From Congeria kusceri (lineage: Eukaryota; Mollusca; Bivalvia; Myida; Dreissenidae), in assembly GCA_027627225.1 (NCBI GenBank), contig CM051024.1, positions 76,690,265-76,754,264 of the forward strand: a stretch of DNA of 64,000 nt, read 5' to 3'. Under the pieces are notes generated by a model. It saw only the letters and a list, made by a program, of their open reading frames with translations, had not been told where the DNA came from and ran no database searches. Of this stretch, positions 39,585 through 49,355 are shown one piece after another; position 1 is the first letter of the stretch, and each line of letters opens with the position of its first letter. A program made the position numbers and the translations under genes.

Positions 39585-39626
39585 CTGGTAAATTTCCTTT
39601 AGTGTCCGATTTAGACATGTTGTGTA
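39585..39626 (-). CDS. Small exon with internal ATG
   Basis: The acceptor is either cttttccag (first base 39631) or tacag (first base 39626). The donor is CCAG then GTGGGT at 39584-39583. With first base 39626 the frame is V-HNMSKSDTKGNLP and leaves one base (G), which completes a glycine with the GA of the next exon. It also accepts the single base left by the exon at 42352. The internal ATG (39618) would alternatively allow an independent ~100-residue protein made from only the last two exons. Confidence 0.5.
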
Positions 39627-40770
39627 CTGTACTGGAAAAGTATATGTTCAGCCGTTGGGTATCTTCTTTCCATACAGTTTACCGTCAAACTATTAATAGA
39701 AGAAGAGGGCAACGATGGCATTAGATCGCTTAACTGAGTTTAACCAATGGTTATTTTTAGCAAACGTGTCACTTGTGTTCTGGCATGATTTTCAAAGCTT
39801 CAATAGACAACAAAACCATATTAGATTTTCTGTAGAGCCGTACAACAAAACTAAACGTCACATTTTCGCAAACATAAATGTCTCAAAGTACTTTTAGAGG
39901 TTTATCCAAGAAACAATATTACTTTAATATGCAGTGATTTTAGACACGAAACGTTCCATGATTTTAACATAGCCATATATGGATTCTAAACCCTCACTGA
40001 GGAAGCAATGTTTCTTCGAAAAATCAAACTAGCTTGAGGATTTTGACAAAGGACAGAAGCGCATGTCCTTGAACGTATTAAGAAATGCCCATTGGTTTCT
40101 TGCAAGAGCAGGTTTTAATATTTGTGTATGTACCAGCATTGAAGAATATAAGCACTGAACAGTAAAATAAAACAGCCTTCTGTTTTCCATTTCCAGCTAG
40201 ACAATTCTCAAAATAATTTATATGCAAAATACCTTAATCTTTCTAACTAACACATCTAATATATTAGACCTGTATGTGAGTGTCATACACCTTCTTATGG
40301 TGCATTTTCCCGAAAAGATATGATATTGTTTCCCGTTATATCGCACCGCTATAACAGACCAACAAATTATATCAGGCTTCTTTTTAAATCAGTATGCTAG
40401 TCATAATACATATACACACACATAACAGGTACATATCGAGAATACTAAAACAATATTAGTCAGACTTCAATTCACGAAATGCTACCGTCGATTTCAAGAA
40501 TCTCATATCTGGCGAGTTCATTACCAACTCAGAATGACATATTGTCATAATATACGTGTTTCTCCACATGAATTGGTCATATAAATAGAGAGACAAGACA
40601 TGCCATCCTTTAATCAGACCATTCAATTCATAAACGGAATAGCAACAATTCTAATTATGAATTAGACACTTACTAGAAATTTCAGTTTGATTAAATAGCA
40701 GAGTCTGCTATATTCTCATTAAATACCCCATTTTTATTTAGACATGTTTTTATCAGCAACAATAACTTAC

Positions 40771-40803
40771 CTTTATCCTTTTGCCAAAGTTACTGCCAAT
40801 ATG
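40771..40803 (-). CDS. Possible skipped or poison exon (33 bp)
   Basis: A strong acceptor (tttgtttcag) and a strong donor (AAAG then GTAAGT) bracket 33 bp. In frame 0 it reads HIGSNFGKRIK, but joining it to the single base left by the upstream exon gives a stop after four codons. Skipping it restores a continuous frame to the exon at 39626. It could be an alternative exon, a poison exon, or a splice-site coincidence. Confidence 0.35.
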
Positions 40804-41104
40804 CTGAAACAAAAGATATATTAGTTATTCTTATACATGTAAACTTTATTAAGTTTAGTCTTTACACATTACAATGTGTCCCTGGGTATCTAAACAACAA
40901 CGGAATGAAGGAGTGATTCGTTAACTCTGAAAGTATCATGTACATTTCATAAAATAGCCAAGAAGTTAATGGTTCTTGAAAGAAAATCCCATGTCCTTAG
41001 TCGTCAGGCCATTCTCATGCAGTCACATTAATTATCTGAATATAACAAATACATTTAATATGACAAATATTCAAGCTATATTTTAGCGTACTAACCTCCA
41101 AAAT

Positions 41105-42308
41105 ATCGCAATTTAACATTTTATAAACATTCTGCAACTGTACGATGAATTAAATATGAAACCTCTAGGCCATGCGGTTTCAGAGGAGATTTTTAAAATC
41201 ATTTTGCTATTTATGTGTAAATAAACCATGTGACCCCTGGGGTGTGGTCAGTTTTGACCCATGGAGCATAATTTGAACAAACTTTGTAAAGGACCACTAA
41301 AGAATGTTATATACCAAATATGAAACCTCTGGGCCTTGCGGTTTCAGAGGAGAAGATTTTTTTTTTTTTAAAGTCATTTTGATATATATTCTATATAAAC
41401 CATTAGACCCCCGGGGCGTGGCCAGTTTTGACCACAGGGGCATAATTTGAACAATTTTTGTAGAGGACCAGTTCAGGATGTTACATACCAAATATGAAAT
41501 CTCTGGGCCTTGTGGTTCAGAAGAGAAAAATTTTAAAGTCATTTTGCTATATATTCTATATAAACCATGTGACCCCGGGGCTTGGCCCGTTTTGACGCCA
41601 GGGGCATAATTTGAACAAACTTTGTAAAGGACCACTAAAGGGTGTTACTTACCAAATATGAAACATCTGGGCCTTGCGGGCTCAGAGGAGACTATTTTTA
41701 AAGTCATTTTGCTATATATTTTATATAAACCATGAGAACCCCGGGGCGCGGCCAGTTTTGACCCCCGGGGCATAATTTGAACGATCTTTGTAGAGGACCA
41801 CTATAGGATGTTACATACCAAATATGAAACCTCTGGGCCTTGTGGTTTCAGAGGAGAAGATAGTTAAATCATTTTGATACATATTCTATATAAACCATGT
41901 GACCCCCCTGGGCGTGGCTCGTTTTGCCCCAGAGGCATAATTTGAACAATCTTTGTAGAGAACCTCTAGAGGATGTCACATATCAAATATGAAAGCTCTG
42001 AGCCTTGCGGTTTCATAGAAGAAGTTTTTAAAGTTTTCACTTTTTAAATCCATTTTTTAGCTCTGGTGACCTACATATTTAGCGGACCGGAAAGATTTCA
42101 ACAACATTGAAAGAAGTCTCCCCAAGGATCATTCCTGAGAAGTTTGGTAAAAATCTGCCAAGCGGTTAAGGAGGGGCTGTTGTTTGAATGAAAAGTAGAC
42201 GACGCACGCACGCACACACGCACGCACACACGCACGCACGCACGAACGCACGACGGACAACGGGCAATTACAAAAGCTCACCATGAGCACTTTATGCTCA
42301 GGTGAGCT
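41105..42308. mobile_element. Second pearl/Helentron-like element, in an intron of the recombinase gene
   Basis: Six units of about 166 bp (accaaatatgaaacctctgg at ~41152, 41315, 41485, 41648, 41815, 41980) share gtttcagaggagaa, attttgctatatattctat, aaaccatgtgacccc and gcataatttgaacaa. They are followed by a unique tail with an ACGC-rich run (42197-42250), then a near-perfect hairpin AGCTCACC/GGTGAGCT with inner TGAGCA/TGCTCA at 42275-42308. The left boundary is uncertain. The apparent proteins at 41297-41635 and 42129-42329 (minus) are translations of the repeat and of the ACGC run. Confidence 0.65.
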
Positions 42309-42351
42309 AAAAAACACTGGTGAACCCAATAATTAAAATTATGGGTCTTAC

Positions 42352-42394
42352 CTTCAATATGTGAACCTTGCTGAATTGAGATTTCTTCGCCATC
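42352..42394 (-). CDS. Exon in the acidic tail of the recombinase protein
   Basis: The acceptor is gtttag at 42395 and the donor is GAAG then GTAAGAC. It encodes DGEEISIQQGSHIE with one base left over. It enters in phase 0 from the exon at 42569. Confidence 0.55.
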
Positions 42395-42568
42395 CTAAAC
42401 AAAAGCAAATTTTATAACTCAGCAATTTATCAATATAGGAGTATAATTAATTTAGCAAACAGATGATTCGTCTTTAGTTATTTTCGAATCCTTTAAATAT
42501 TGTTGAATAGTTTGTTTAACAAAGTAAGGAAAACTCTGAGAAATATTACTATAATTATGCTAACCTAC

Positions 42569-42603
42569 CATTGAGATGTAAATTTCTCCGCCACTGCTTA
42601 TTT
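42569..42603 (-). CDS. Short exon, 11.7 codons
   Basis: The acceptor is gattctacag and the donor is AATG then GTAGGT. The two leading bases complete a glutamate with the G left by the exon at 43159. The remaining frame reads ISSGGEIYISM and ends on a codon boundary. It is short, so the support is the double phase match. Confidence 0.5.
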
Positions 42604-43158
42604 CTGTAGAATCCGAATCGTGCATTTTTTAAGCAAACGATTCCCGCATGGTTGATTCTGTACAGGAGAAGATACTTGTGAATACCTCCAAATTAATTCT
42701 GTAAATAATGTTTGTAAACATAGACACATCGTCCTGAAAAAAATTGTTTTCTGTGTAACGGACACTTCCTTTACAAACCGCCAAAGTAGCCCAGTCGTAA
42801 TTTACCAAACAAAGCCCATGTTTTGTTGGCAAAATAGTTTTATTGACAAGTCAGTACACATCATTAAACATTGCATAAGAAATAAAAACAAAATGACTGA
42901 TATGCAACAATGACTACCTTACCAGAGCTGTTAACCAAGATAACCAAAACCACAGTGGCGGCGATATGGCATTAGAACGCTTATGGGGTTTATGAGGGCC
43001 GGAAAGCTCTGTAGGTTAAGCACAAGGTCTATGAACAAGCTCTATGAACGAGATGTCCGGGCTAAGAGTCATTATACTAGTATGACGGAACACTGTTTTC
43101 ATTATGTGAGGATTAACTACAGAAAATTACTACGGGCAAACACAAAAGCATAGCTTAC

Positions 43159-43218
43159 CGTTTCTTGCCATTGTGTTTGTGATCTGTTCCATTATTTGGT
43201 TTGATTGTTCTTGTGTTT
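43159..43218 (-). CDS. 60-bp exon following the recombinase exon
   Basis: The acceptor is tgttgacag and the donor is AACG then GTAAGC. Joined to the single base left at 44267 it reads E-TQEQSNQIMEQITNTMARN and leaves one base. The polar, helical composition looks like a linker after the recombinase fold. Confidence 0.55.
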
Positions 43219-44266
43219 CTGTCAACATAATCAGGTTAACAGTTTTCCATTGAGTAATGATATAAAATTTAAACGTAATATAACGAAATGAATCCCTGGT
43301 GAATGAACTTTGCCTTATCACAACACGCGCAATCTAGTTACGCTATTTTATGACGTCATTTTATGTTTTTCTTTTTATTTAGTATGTATTATTTCATATA
43401 TTTGCAAAATAAAAATAAAAACTGAGAAAAATAAAATATTACGAAAGTGTTGAATAAAGAAAAATTTATTTGTTCGGCATGAAAACGTATGAACCACTCA
43501 CCAAAGCCGGTGGCTAAAGTTTTCTCAAACTTGCTAACTTTGCTTAACTTTAGTAAACGCTAATCTAGTAATCTCCGTGACGTCACCTCGTGTCAGAACC
43601 TGTGACATTTTGCTATCATGTAACTGTTTGAGCATTTATTTTGCACAGTTGATTTTGTATTTGTTTATGAAAATTTTACGACATATCTCCACTGAAAATA
43701 CGTAAACTCGGACCTGTATCTACTTCCATGTACAGTTTATTTTTATATTTCTTTTTGCCCGTAATAACTACATGTACTGCCATATACAATGAATGTATTA
43801 CCCAAGTAAAGCATGCGGATCAAACTTAAACGGAAGCGCGCATTTGTTCTTATTTTAGAATGACCTTTCTAAACATAAAATATTTCTCCTACTAAAAGTG
43901 AAAGGTACACAGCATATAGAAGGACCAAAACCCATTAAGTTCCGGATAATCATTTGGTCATCTGGGATCTCATACACTCGCATTCTTAAAACATATTAAC
44001 AGGCTGTTGTTACCACTATGCAATAACTAGTTTTTAAATCAATATAATTATGCAGTAGAATATCAGAATTGGACATTTATATACACGGTGATAACTACTA
44101 CTCAACCAATGCATGCCATCAGATATTGGCATTTTTTTGTCTGTTTACATTAATCAAAATCAACGAAAATAGCCAATCGCATTTGGACCGTCGCTTGTCA
44201 ATACCGTGTGCACACAATGTTTTACAAAAATAGTATATTTTTAGTTATTCATAAATATGTGCATAC

Positions 44267-45847
44267 CTATGTCAATGTTGTGAAGGAATCTTTCAACTTT
44301 TGTGACTTCTAATACGGCCGGAGGACACTGGTACACATTTCTGTTGATTGCATCACTATGTCCCATGTGGCGGTAAAAGGCACCCCTTTCCTGCTCGTCC
44401 GTTTTAAGTTGTGCATATTTGGTCGACACTCGATGACGAAACTTCGTTGCTGTTAACGTTTCTACCAAAGCCTTTGCACATATAATCCTGATGCTGTCGG
44501 ACCCGATCACATGTTTGTCTGACAAATTCGTACATGGAAAAAGAAATTTGTTGTATTTGTTAACGCCACCATCTTTCCTTATTTCTGGATCTGCAAGCAT
44601 TCGCAAGCCTGGGATTGTATCTTCTGGAAAAAGAACAGGGACCAGACTTTCGTCCCTTTTGCCTGTCTGCTACGCGACTTTCATGGTTTTGAGCATTTTA
44701 CGCTCCTGTTCTGATAGATCCGAGTCCGTAAACTTACCCAGCCATTCATCATTCTACGCTTTCTTCCATTGTTCAAGAGTCAATCTACTGGGTTCTCCAC
44801 CTCTTCTAGCATTAAATAATGTAACTCGACATAAAACTAAATTTCTGAGAAGTGTAAATTCGTCGTTTGAAATAAAATTGTATCTGTCTGTTGTTAGTTC
44901 TCTGAATTGATGTAGCACATACTTGGTTAACGTTTGTACGTCTTCCTCAACAGGTAACTCTTTTGGCTTCCTCGTTTCTGTCCGACTGAGAAATGCTTGG
45001 CCCTCCATTTCTCCGAATAAAATTGGACAATTGTGTGCCAAGACATTGTGAAACCTTATGTGTTCATTCGCTTTTTCATCTTTTCCCACGGATAGATATT
45101 TAAACTTAGCAAACTTCTTCATTGTATACCCTAGAGATAACTTCAAGTCATTTTTGGAGTCCTTACGGCTCTGCAAAACCTCTTTTAGAAATTCAAAATT
45201 GTCTCTAACAAACATTTCTGTGATGGATGTGCAGTCTTTATTCGTTCTATTTCTGTATATATCTTTGAAGTCCAAAAACAATTTTGCTAACTGTCTTAAC
45301 ATTGTCATAAGAGATTTGTTATTTTCAGCCTCTTTGCTCTGGTTACCGCCCTTTGCAATATATCTGTGGAAGCCAAAATCCTTCAAATGTATTTTATTTC
45401 TACACATGTTGCCGACACCATTGTCACGAAATCGACTCAAAATTTTTGCCTGATAGTCTACGTATTTTTCACCAGTGTTTTCATATTGCAGGAGAGTAAC
45501 ATTTATTGCGCTTGATGACGCTTCTGAAACAGCTGAATGACATTTTTTCTTGTGTTTGTAAAAGGATGTCTTTGATAAAAACGCTTTACACACTGAACAT
45601 GTAACGATCTCATCATTGCCTTGTTTTCTTTCTTGAATTAAATCCTTTGTATTTCCATCTCTTATTTGTTTCATATTTGCTAGATATATACCCTTCGTTC
45701 TCAAACTGGCAAATGCATGATGTTGTTCTGGCTTTGGTAATTTCATTGCAGCAATTACTTCCTTTTCAGATGTATGCTGACTTTTCATATGATCAGGTAA
45801 TTTGGCCGAAATAAAACCACGAAATGGACAGGGCCGTTTAGGTTTAC
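44267..45847 (-). pseudogene. Main exon: zinc fingers and tyrosine recombinase domain, two TAG stops
   Basis: Acceptor ttcttcttttaccag, donor ATAG then GTATGC, 1,581 bp in one frame. N-terminal: a finger-like CPFRG...H....H (45830-45774; the second Cys is Arg) and a C-S-V-C...H....CH motif (45599-45537). The catalytic domain shows VTLFNARRGGEPSRL (box I arginine at 44807-44802), then the box II region TATKFRHRVST (arginine 44438), MGHS (histidine 44360) and INRNVYQ (tyrosine 44333). The spacing fits tyrosine recombinases, and the position usually held by the first His of HxxR is not His. TAG at 44754-44756 and 44670-44672 break the frame, but coding character continues across both. A possible 114-bp in-frame intron (44737-44624) would remove only the second. 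Related to Crypton transposases by the visible boxes. Exact clade unknown. Confidence 0.75.
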
Positions 45848-45974
45848 CTGGTAAAAGAAGAACAACCATGACACAATGCGGTGACACTAGATATTGGTTA
45901 TTTTATGACGATAACACGTATCATGTTACAAATAATACTTATTCAAGTTAGCACTAAATAGTAGAGTATCATGA

Positions 45975-46430
45975 GACAAAAACAACTGGAACTTTGTCGC
46001 AGGAGTGACAAAGGGCCCCGAATGAAAGCTTGTTTGAAGATTGGGCCAGTAAGTTTTTTTAAGTTATGGTAGGAAATGAAAATATAAGTATTTTTGATAA
46101 AATTTTAAATCCCCATCTTAACGCACAACTACACGCTACCCTCAATAGAAGGAGGTGCGTTTACAAGGAATATTCTCTATACAGTCAATAAAGAAAAATA
46201 ATCAAAGCGCCAAGGAATTTGCGAATGGAGGAAGAACAATTGAAATCCTCATCTTAACGCACATGTTAAAGCACAATTACAAATTACCCTCTACAATGAA
46301 GACAAATTTCAAGAAAATCCGTTATCGACTGAAAAAACGTAATAAATGTGGACGGACGGTCAGACGGACGGACAGAAGGACGGATAGAAAACAATCTGCG
46401 GCGCCCTAATTATACCTGAGGTCAAGCTGC
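45975..46430 (+). repeat. Interspersed repeat with GGACGG tail, in an intron
   Basis: The phrase ggaactttgtcgcaggagtgacaaagg starts it, two partial internal units share ccatcttaacgcac, and a run of ggacggacgg-type sequence (46352-46385) followed by gcgccctaattatacctgag ends it. This layout is common in mollusc interspersed repeats (recall). The open frame at 46155-46409 is repeat-derived. Confidence 0.5.
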
Positions 46431-46627
46431 CTGCACAGTAATATGATATATGTCTTATATTAAAATATCACCGCGAAAATACGTGTGTATGTGAAATTCT
46501 ATTAGAAACAACTCGTTGTTTACATTTTCATATTGCAATGTGTATATTCATTTAAATGAAAGGATACAGTCTAAGATACCCAAATGATATCGACATGATA
46601 GTCGGCAAAAGTACATGTATTTAGTAC

Positions 46628-46735
46628 CTTTTCTTTCTTTCTCTGATGCAGCTTCATTTTATGCGTCTGTCTGTCATTGCTTTGCTCGAGTTGTTACTCT
46701 GCATATATGTTGATATTGATGCTACTGCATCTTCA
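46628..46735 (-). CDS. Exon with one-base frameshift
   Basis: The acceptor is cttggtgcag and the donor is AAAAG then GTACT. Entering with the AG left by the previous exon it reads S-EDAVASISTYMQSNNSSKAM and TDRRIK, then a TGA. Shifting by one base at the AAAA run (about 46657-46662) gives NEAASEKERK and a leftover G that joins perfectly to GT-AAA-CCT of the main exon. Both halves look coding, so this is a single-base indel (mutation or sequencing error). Confidence 0.55.
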
Positions 46736-46859
46736 CTGCACCAAGAGATAGAAATAACTTATAAAACCATATAGCATGTGTTGTAAAAGCTTACTGCGAT
46801 CTCAGTCATTGACACTAATGTCAGTATGACACAGTCATGAAAAACGTAACACTAGGTAC

Positions 46860-46952
46860 CTGGTTTTGCTCACGATCAATGTAATACTTCCATCGTCATG
46901 TTCGTCGTCAGATATTTGCTTCACAATGTACTGTTCTGTTCCAGTCTTTTCT
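46860..46952 (-). CDS. Acidic-region exon
   Basis: The acceptor is ttttatttag and the donor is CCAG then GTACC. It encodes EKTGTEQYIVKQ and ISDDEHDDGSITLIVSKT, with one leading base and two trailing bases, matching the exons on both sides. Confidence 0.6.
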
Positions 46953-47303
46953 CTAAATAAAAGAAATATCTTTAAAAACTGTTTTGTTTTAAACAAGTAC
47001 GAAACGTGTGTTTTATATAAGGGAGCAACGGTTAGCATGAACATGCGTACATGTATGTAACATTCTTACTAACAGTAGGCAGTTACAGATTGCAATGGGT
47101 AATGTAAAAAAAAAAATGTTGCCACTATGTACCTTTACCATATGTACTGGTGTTAGATAATTTCAATTATAATACACACATATAAAGATCGTTTTACAAA
47201 CATGGAACACGAGCGCCTCCATAGAGGTTTAAATCGCAGATAACTCATAGATGTTGAATAAATGACCCCTATATATTCATACACATTTTAAAAACTATCT
47301 TAC

Positions 47304-47431
47304 CGTTTGGGTATATTTAGTTTTGTTTCATTAACGTCAAAGAAAATATCTGTACATAGGTCTGATTGATGCAGACGCCAAGCCGTTAGATTCTCTCTAA
47401 TCAGAGAAACGTTCGATAAGTGTCCCACGTG
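47304..47431 (-). CDS. N-terminal exon 2
   Basis: The acceptor is cacatcggttag and the donor is AAACG then GTAAGA. It enters in phase 0 and leaves two bases. It encodes HVGHLSNVSLIRENLTAWRL and then HQSDLCTDIFFDVNETK. The start pattern HL.N...... resembles the start of the previous exon, so the two may be an exon duplication (weak). Confidence 0.55.
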
Positions 47432-48217
47432 CTAACCGATGTGAAAAATACTAATACGTTCAAATGTTGCCAAAGAAACGTTTTGAAGGTTCTCAAATTT
47501 AGATGATCGCAAAATGTCATATTTCCCAGACATGAAAAAATGTGTGAGTCACAGCGCGTTAACAAGACAACAATATGTATACAAAGATATCCGCAGACCA
47601 ATAATTGCAAACGAAAGTGTCAGAAAGGTTTTTTAATTCATATTTTTTAACTGGCGGTTATAATTATATTCATACACATACCGTGGGAAAAGTATTTCAA
47701 TGAATGGTGTATATAGTTTATAGAGACAGAGTACTGAAAGCTGTTAAATGAAAATACAAAAATGCATCCAATGACTGTTCTTTACTATTACATCTATGCT
47801 CACAACTGTGACACTATTCCAATGTGGCTGAGAATGGCAAAGTTGTACAAATAACCAATCACCAGCCCAACAGTATTGTACGCTAGCATTGTTCACTGGT
47901 TGCGAATTTCTTTGCAGGTCAAAAAACAAACATAAAGCTATCTTTTGTCAGAACGTTTTTTATCCACCTCCATGCATTATCCTTTCTTGCATGTTATGAG
48001 TATCTTTGCCACGTTTCCATTTTCAATTCCTTCTTCTCTTAGTCTCGCTAAGGTCTTCTTGAGTATCTTTTCCATGTTATACAATTATATGTAGGAACAA
48101 GTTTAATAAAGTTGCACATGTTTAGGAGCAACATTAATCAGTGCATTAATGCGAATGTATGTAATGTGAGATTCTTGAAACGAACTAAGTTTCGTACTGA
48201 TCTCAGAAAAAATGCAC

Positions 48218-48376
48218 CTGTAAGACCAGCGGGAAAACCATATTCGTTGTCAATGGTTCATCTTGTGGCTCGATGTTTCTTCTTTCAGAGTTTGTTCCGT
48301 GCAGAACTGTTTGCCAAATCAGAACCTTAGTGGTAAACAATTCTCGGAGGTTTCCTAGGTGATCCAAATACTGACA
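48218..48376 (-). CDS. N-terminal exon 1 of the phase-consistent model
   Basis: The acceptor is atattttcag and the donor is TACAG then GTGCAT. It is 159 bp, phase 0 to phase 0. It encodes CQYLDHLGNLRELFTTKVLI and then WQTVLHGTNSERRN, ending PLTTNMVFPLVLQ. No domain is recognised. No ATG is needed if an upstream exon exists. Confidence 0.55.
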
Positions 48377-48601
48377 CTGAAAATATATGCGATTACACAT
48401 ACATTATACATTTCGTGACCGATATTTAAGACATTTGATCAATAAATCATACTTTGTAGAAATATGAAAATCAGTTATGGCGTTTATTTTAGGGCCTACA
48501 AGATATGTTTACAGGTAATGCTTTTTTAATAAATACAATATCATTTCCAGGTGTTAATATGTATATTACCAATATAATAATTAACTGTCCTGACAGTATA
48601 C

Positions 48602-48644
48602 CCGGGTGGATCCTTTGCTTGGAGGATGTAGTCTTTTCAGCCAT
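48602..48644 (-). CDS. Candidate alternative first exon
   Basis: ATG at 48644 opens MAEKTTSSKQRIHP and ends at a donor-like CGG then GTATAC. It leaves one base, which does not fit the phase-0 start of the exon at 48376. It is either not part of the gene, or a further break. Confidence 0.25.
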
Positions 48645-49331
48645 CGGTGTCAGACGTTTGCGATATCAAAATAGAATAACGTATACTTTGTAAGTAACCT
48701 TTCGTGGAAAAATACATTATAGCAGTAACATGTTTTATTGATTGAAACATAAATCGTAGATGTTGTGGATGGATTTCATTCTATAATAAATCATGTACAA
48801 AGCTGCATTTGCTATACCAATGCTGATTTCTAGTGTATGCACTTAATATAATCCCATTTAAGGGACATTACGAAATAAATGTAATAACATTTAGAAAGTA
48901 GATTTTAAATTATTATTTTTGTGTATATAAAAGAAAAAGAAACCATAAAAATGTAAGTTTGGTATAGTGAACAAATATCGTATTTAATTTTGGTTAAAGG
49001 GAATATGTCAACGCAAAATTGGTTTCCTATTGCACTATCAATGATATTAGATGATATAAATCGACTATAATAACACATATACATTAAATAAAGAACAAAT
49101 AGTATAATAAATAAATTAGATGTTTCATTTTAAAAAATAAAAATAAACTAGAACACCGCTAGTCGAATGTTATGTGATGAAATGACAGTAGACAGTAATT
49201 TATCCCACTGCGCTATTCTGCTTTGTAAAAAACGTGTACGCTATGGTTATGTAAAATACTCGCAACTCTGATGTAAAAACGTTAACAGTAAAGGGTCAAA
49301 ATAACAACATCCATACAAGAAAACCTCTGAT
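48645..49331. other. No recognisable feature
   Basis: AT-rich non-coding DNA, possibly the upstream intron or flank of the recombinase gene. Confidence 0.4.
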
Positions 49332-49355
49332 GCAAAGCATCATGGGGCGCCGTAC
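49332..49355 (+). repeat. 24-bp inverted repeat (partner 53848-53871)
   Basis: gcaaagcatcat and gggcgccgtac flank one variable base. The reverse complement with a single mismatch lies at 53848-53871, 4.5 kb away. No longer terminal repeat is visible around it and no transposase lies between. Confidence 0.7.

Larger units (their letters stand above)
39049..48376 (-). pseudogene. Split Crypton-like tyrosine recombinase / zinc-finger gene, at least 10 exons, three lesions
   Basis: I assembled this minus-strand gene from exons whose splice phases agree: 48376-48218, 47431-47304, 46952-46860, 46735-46628, 45847-44267, 43218-43159, 42603-42569, 42394-42352, 39626-39585 and 39314-39049 (stop 39049-39051). 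The order of the protein is: two short N-terminal exons with a shared pattern, an acidic region, two zinc-finger-like motifs, a tyrosine recombinase domain, an acidic tail, and a basic C-terminal domain. The total is about 830 residues. The recombinase domain cuts and rejoins DNA through a tyrosine in known relatives (Cryptons; nuclear role inferred). Lesions: a one-base frameshift in the exon at 46735-46628, and TAG codons at 44754-44756 and 44670-44672. It could be a dead copy of an active family, a domesticated gene undergoing decay, or a gene with assembly errors. The introns hold other repeats. The exon model has not been tested against RNA. Confidence 0.7.

Noticed and set aside
41297..41635. 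112-residue minus-strand open frame
   Set aside because: Two units of the 166-bp tandem repeat. The repeated peptide has no family motif.
42129..42329. Frame with repeated RACVRACV
   Set aside because: Translation of the ACGC run in the tail of the tandem-repeat element.
44491..45453. Plus-strand open frames of 131-139 codons opposite the recombinase exon
   Set aside because: Shadows of the minus-strand coding exon, without motifs of their own.
46155..46409. 84-residue frame ending in RRTDRRTDRK
   Set aside because: Derived from the interspersed repeat and its GGACGG tail, within an intron.
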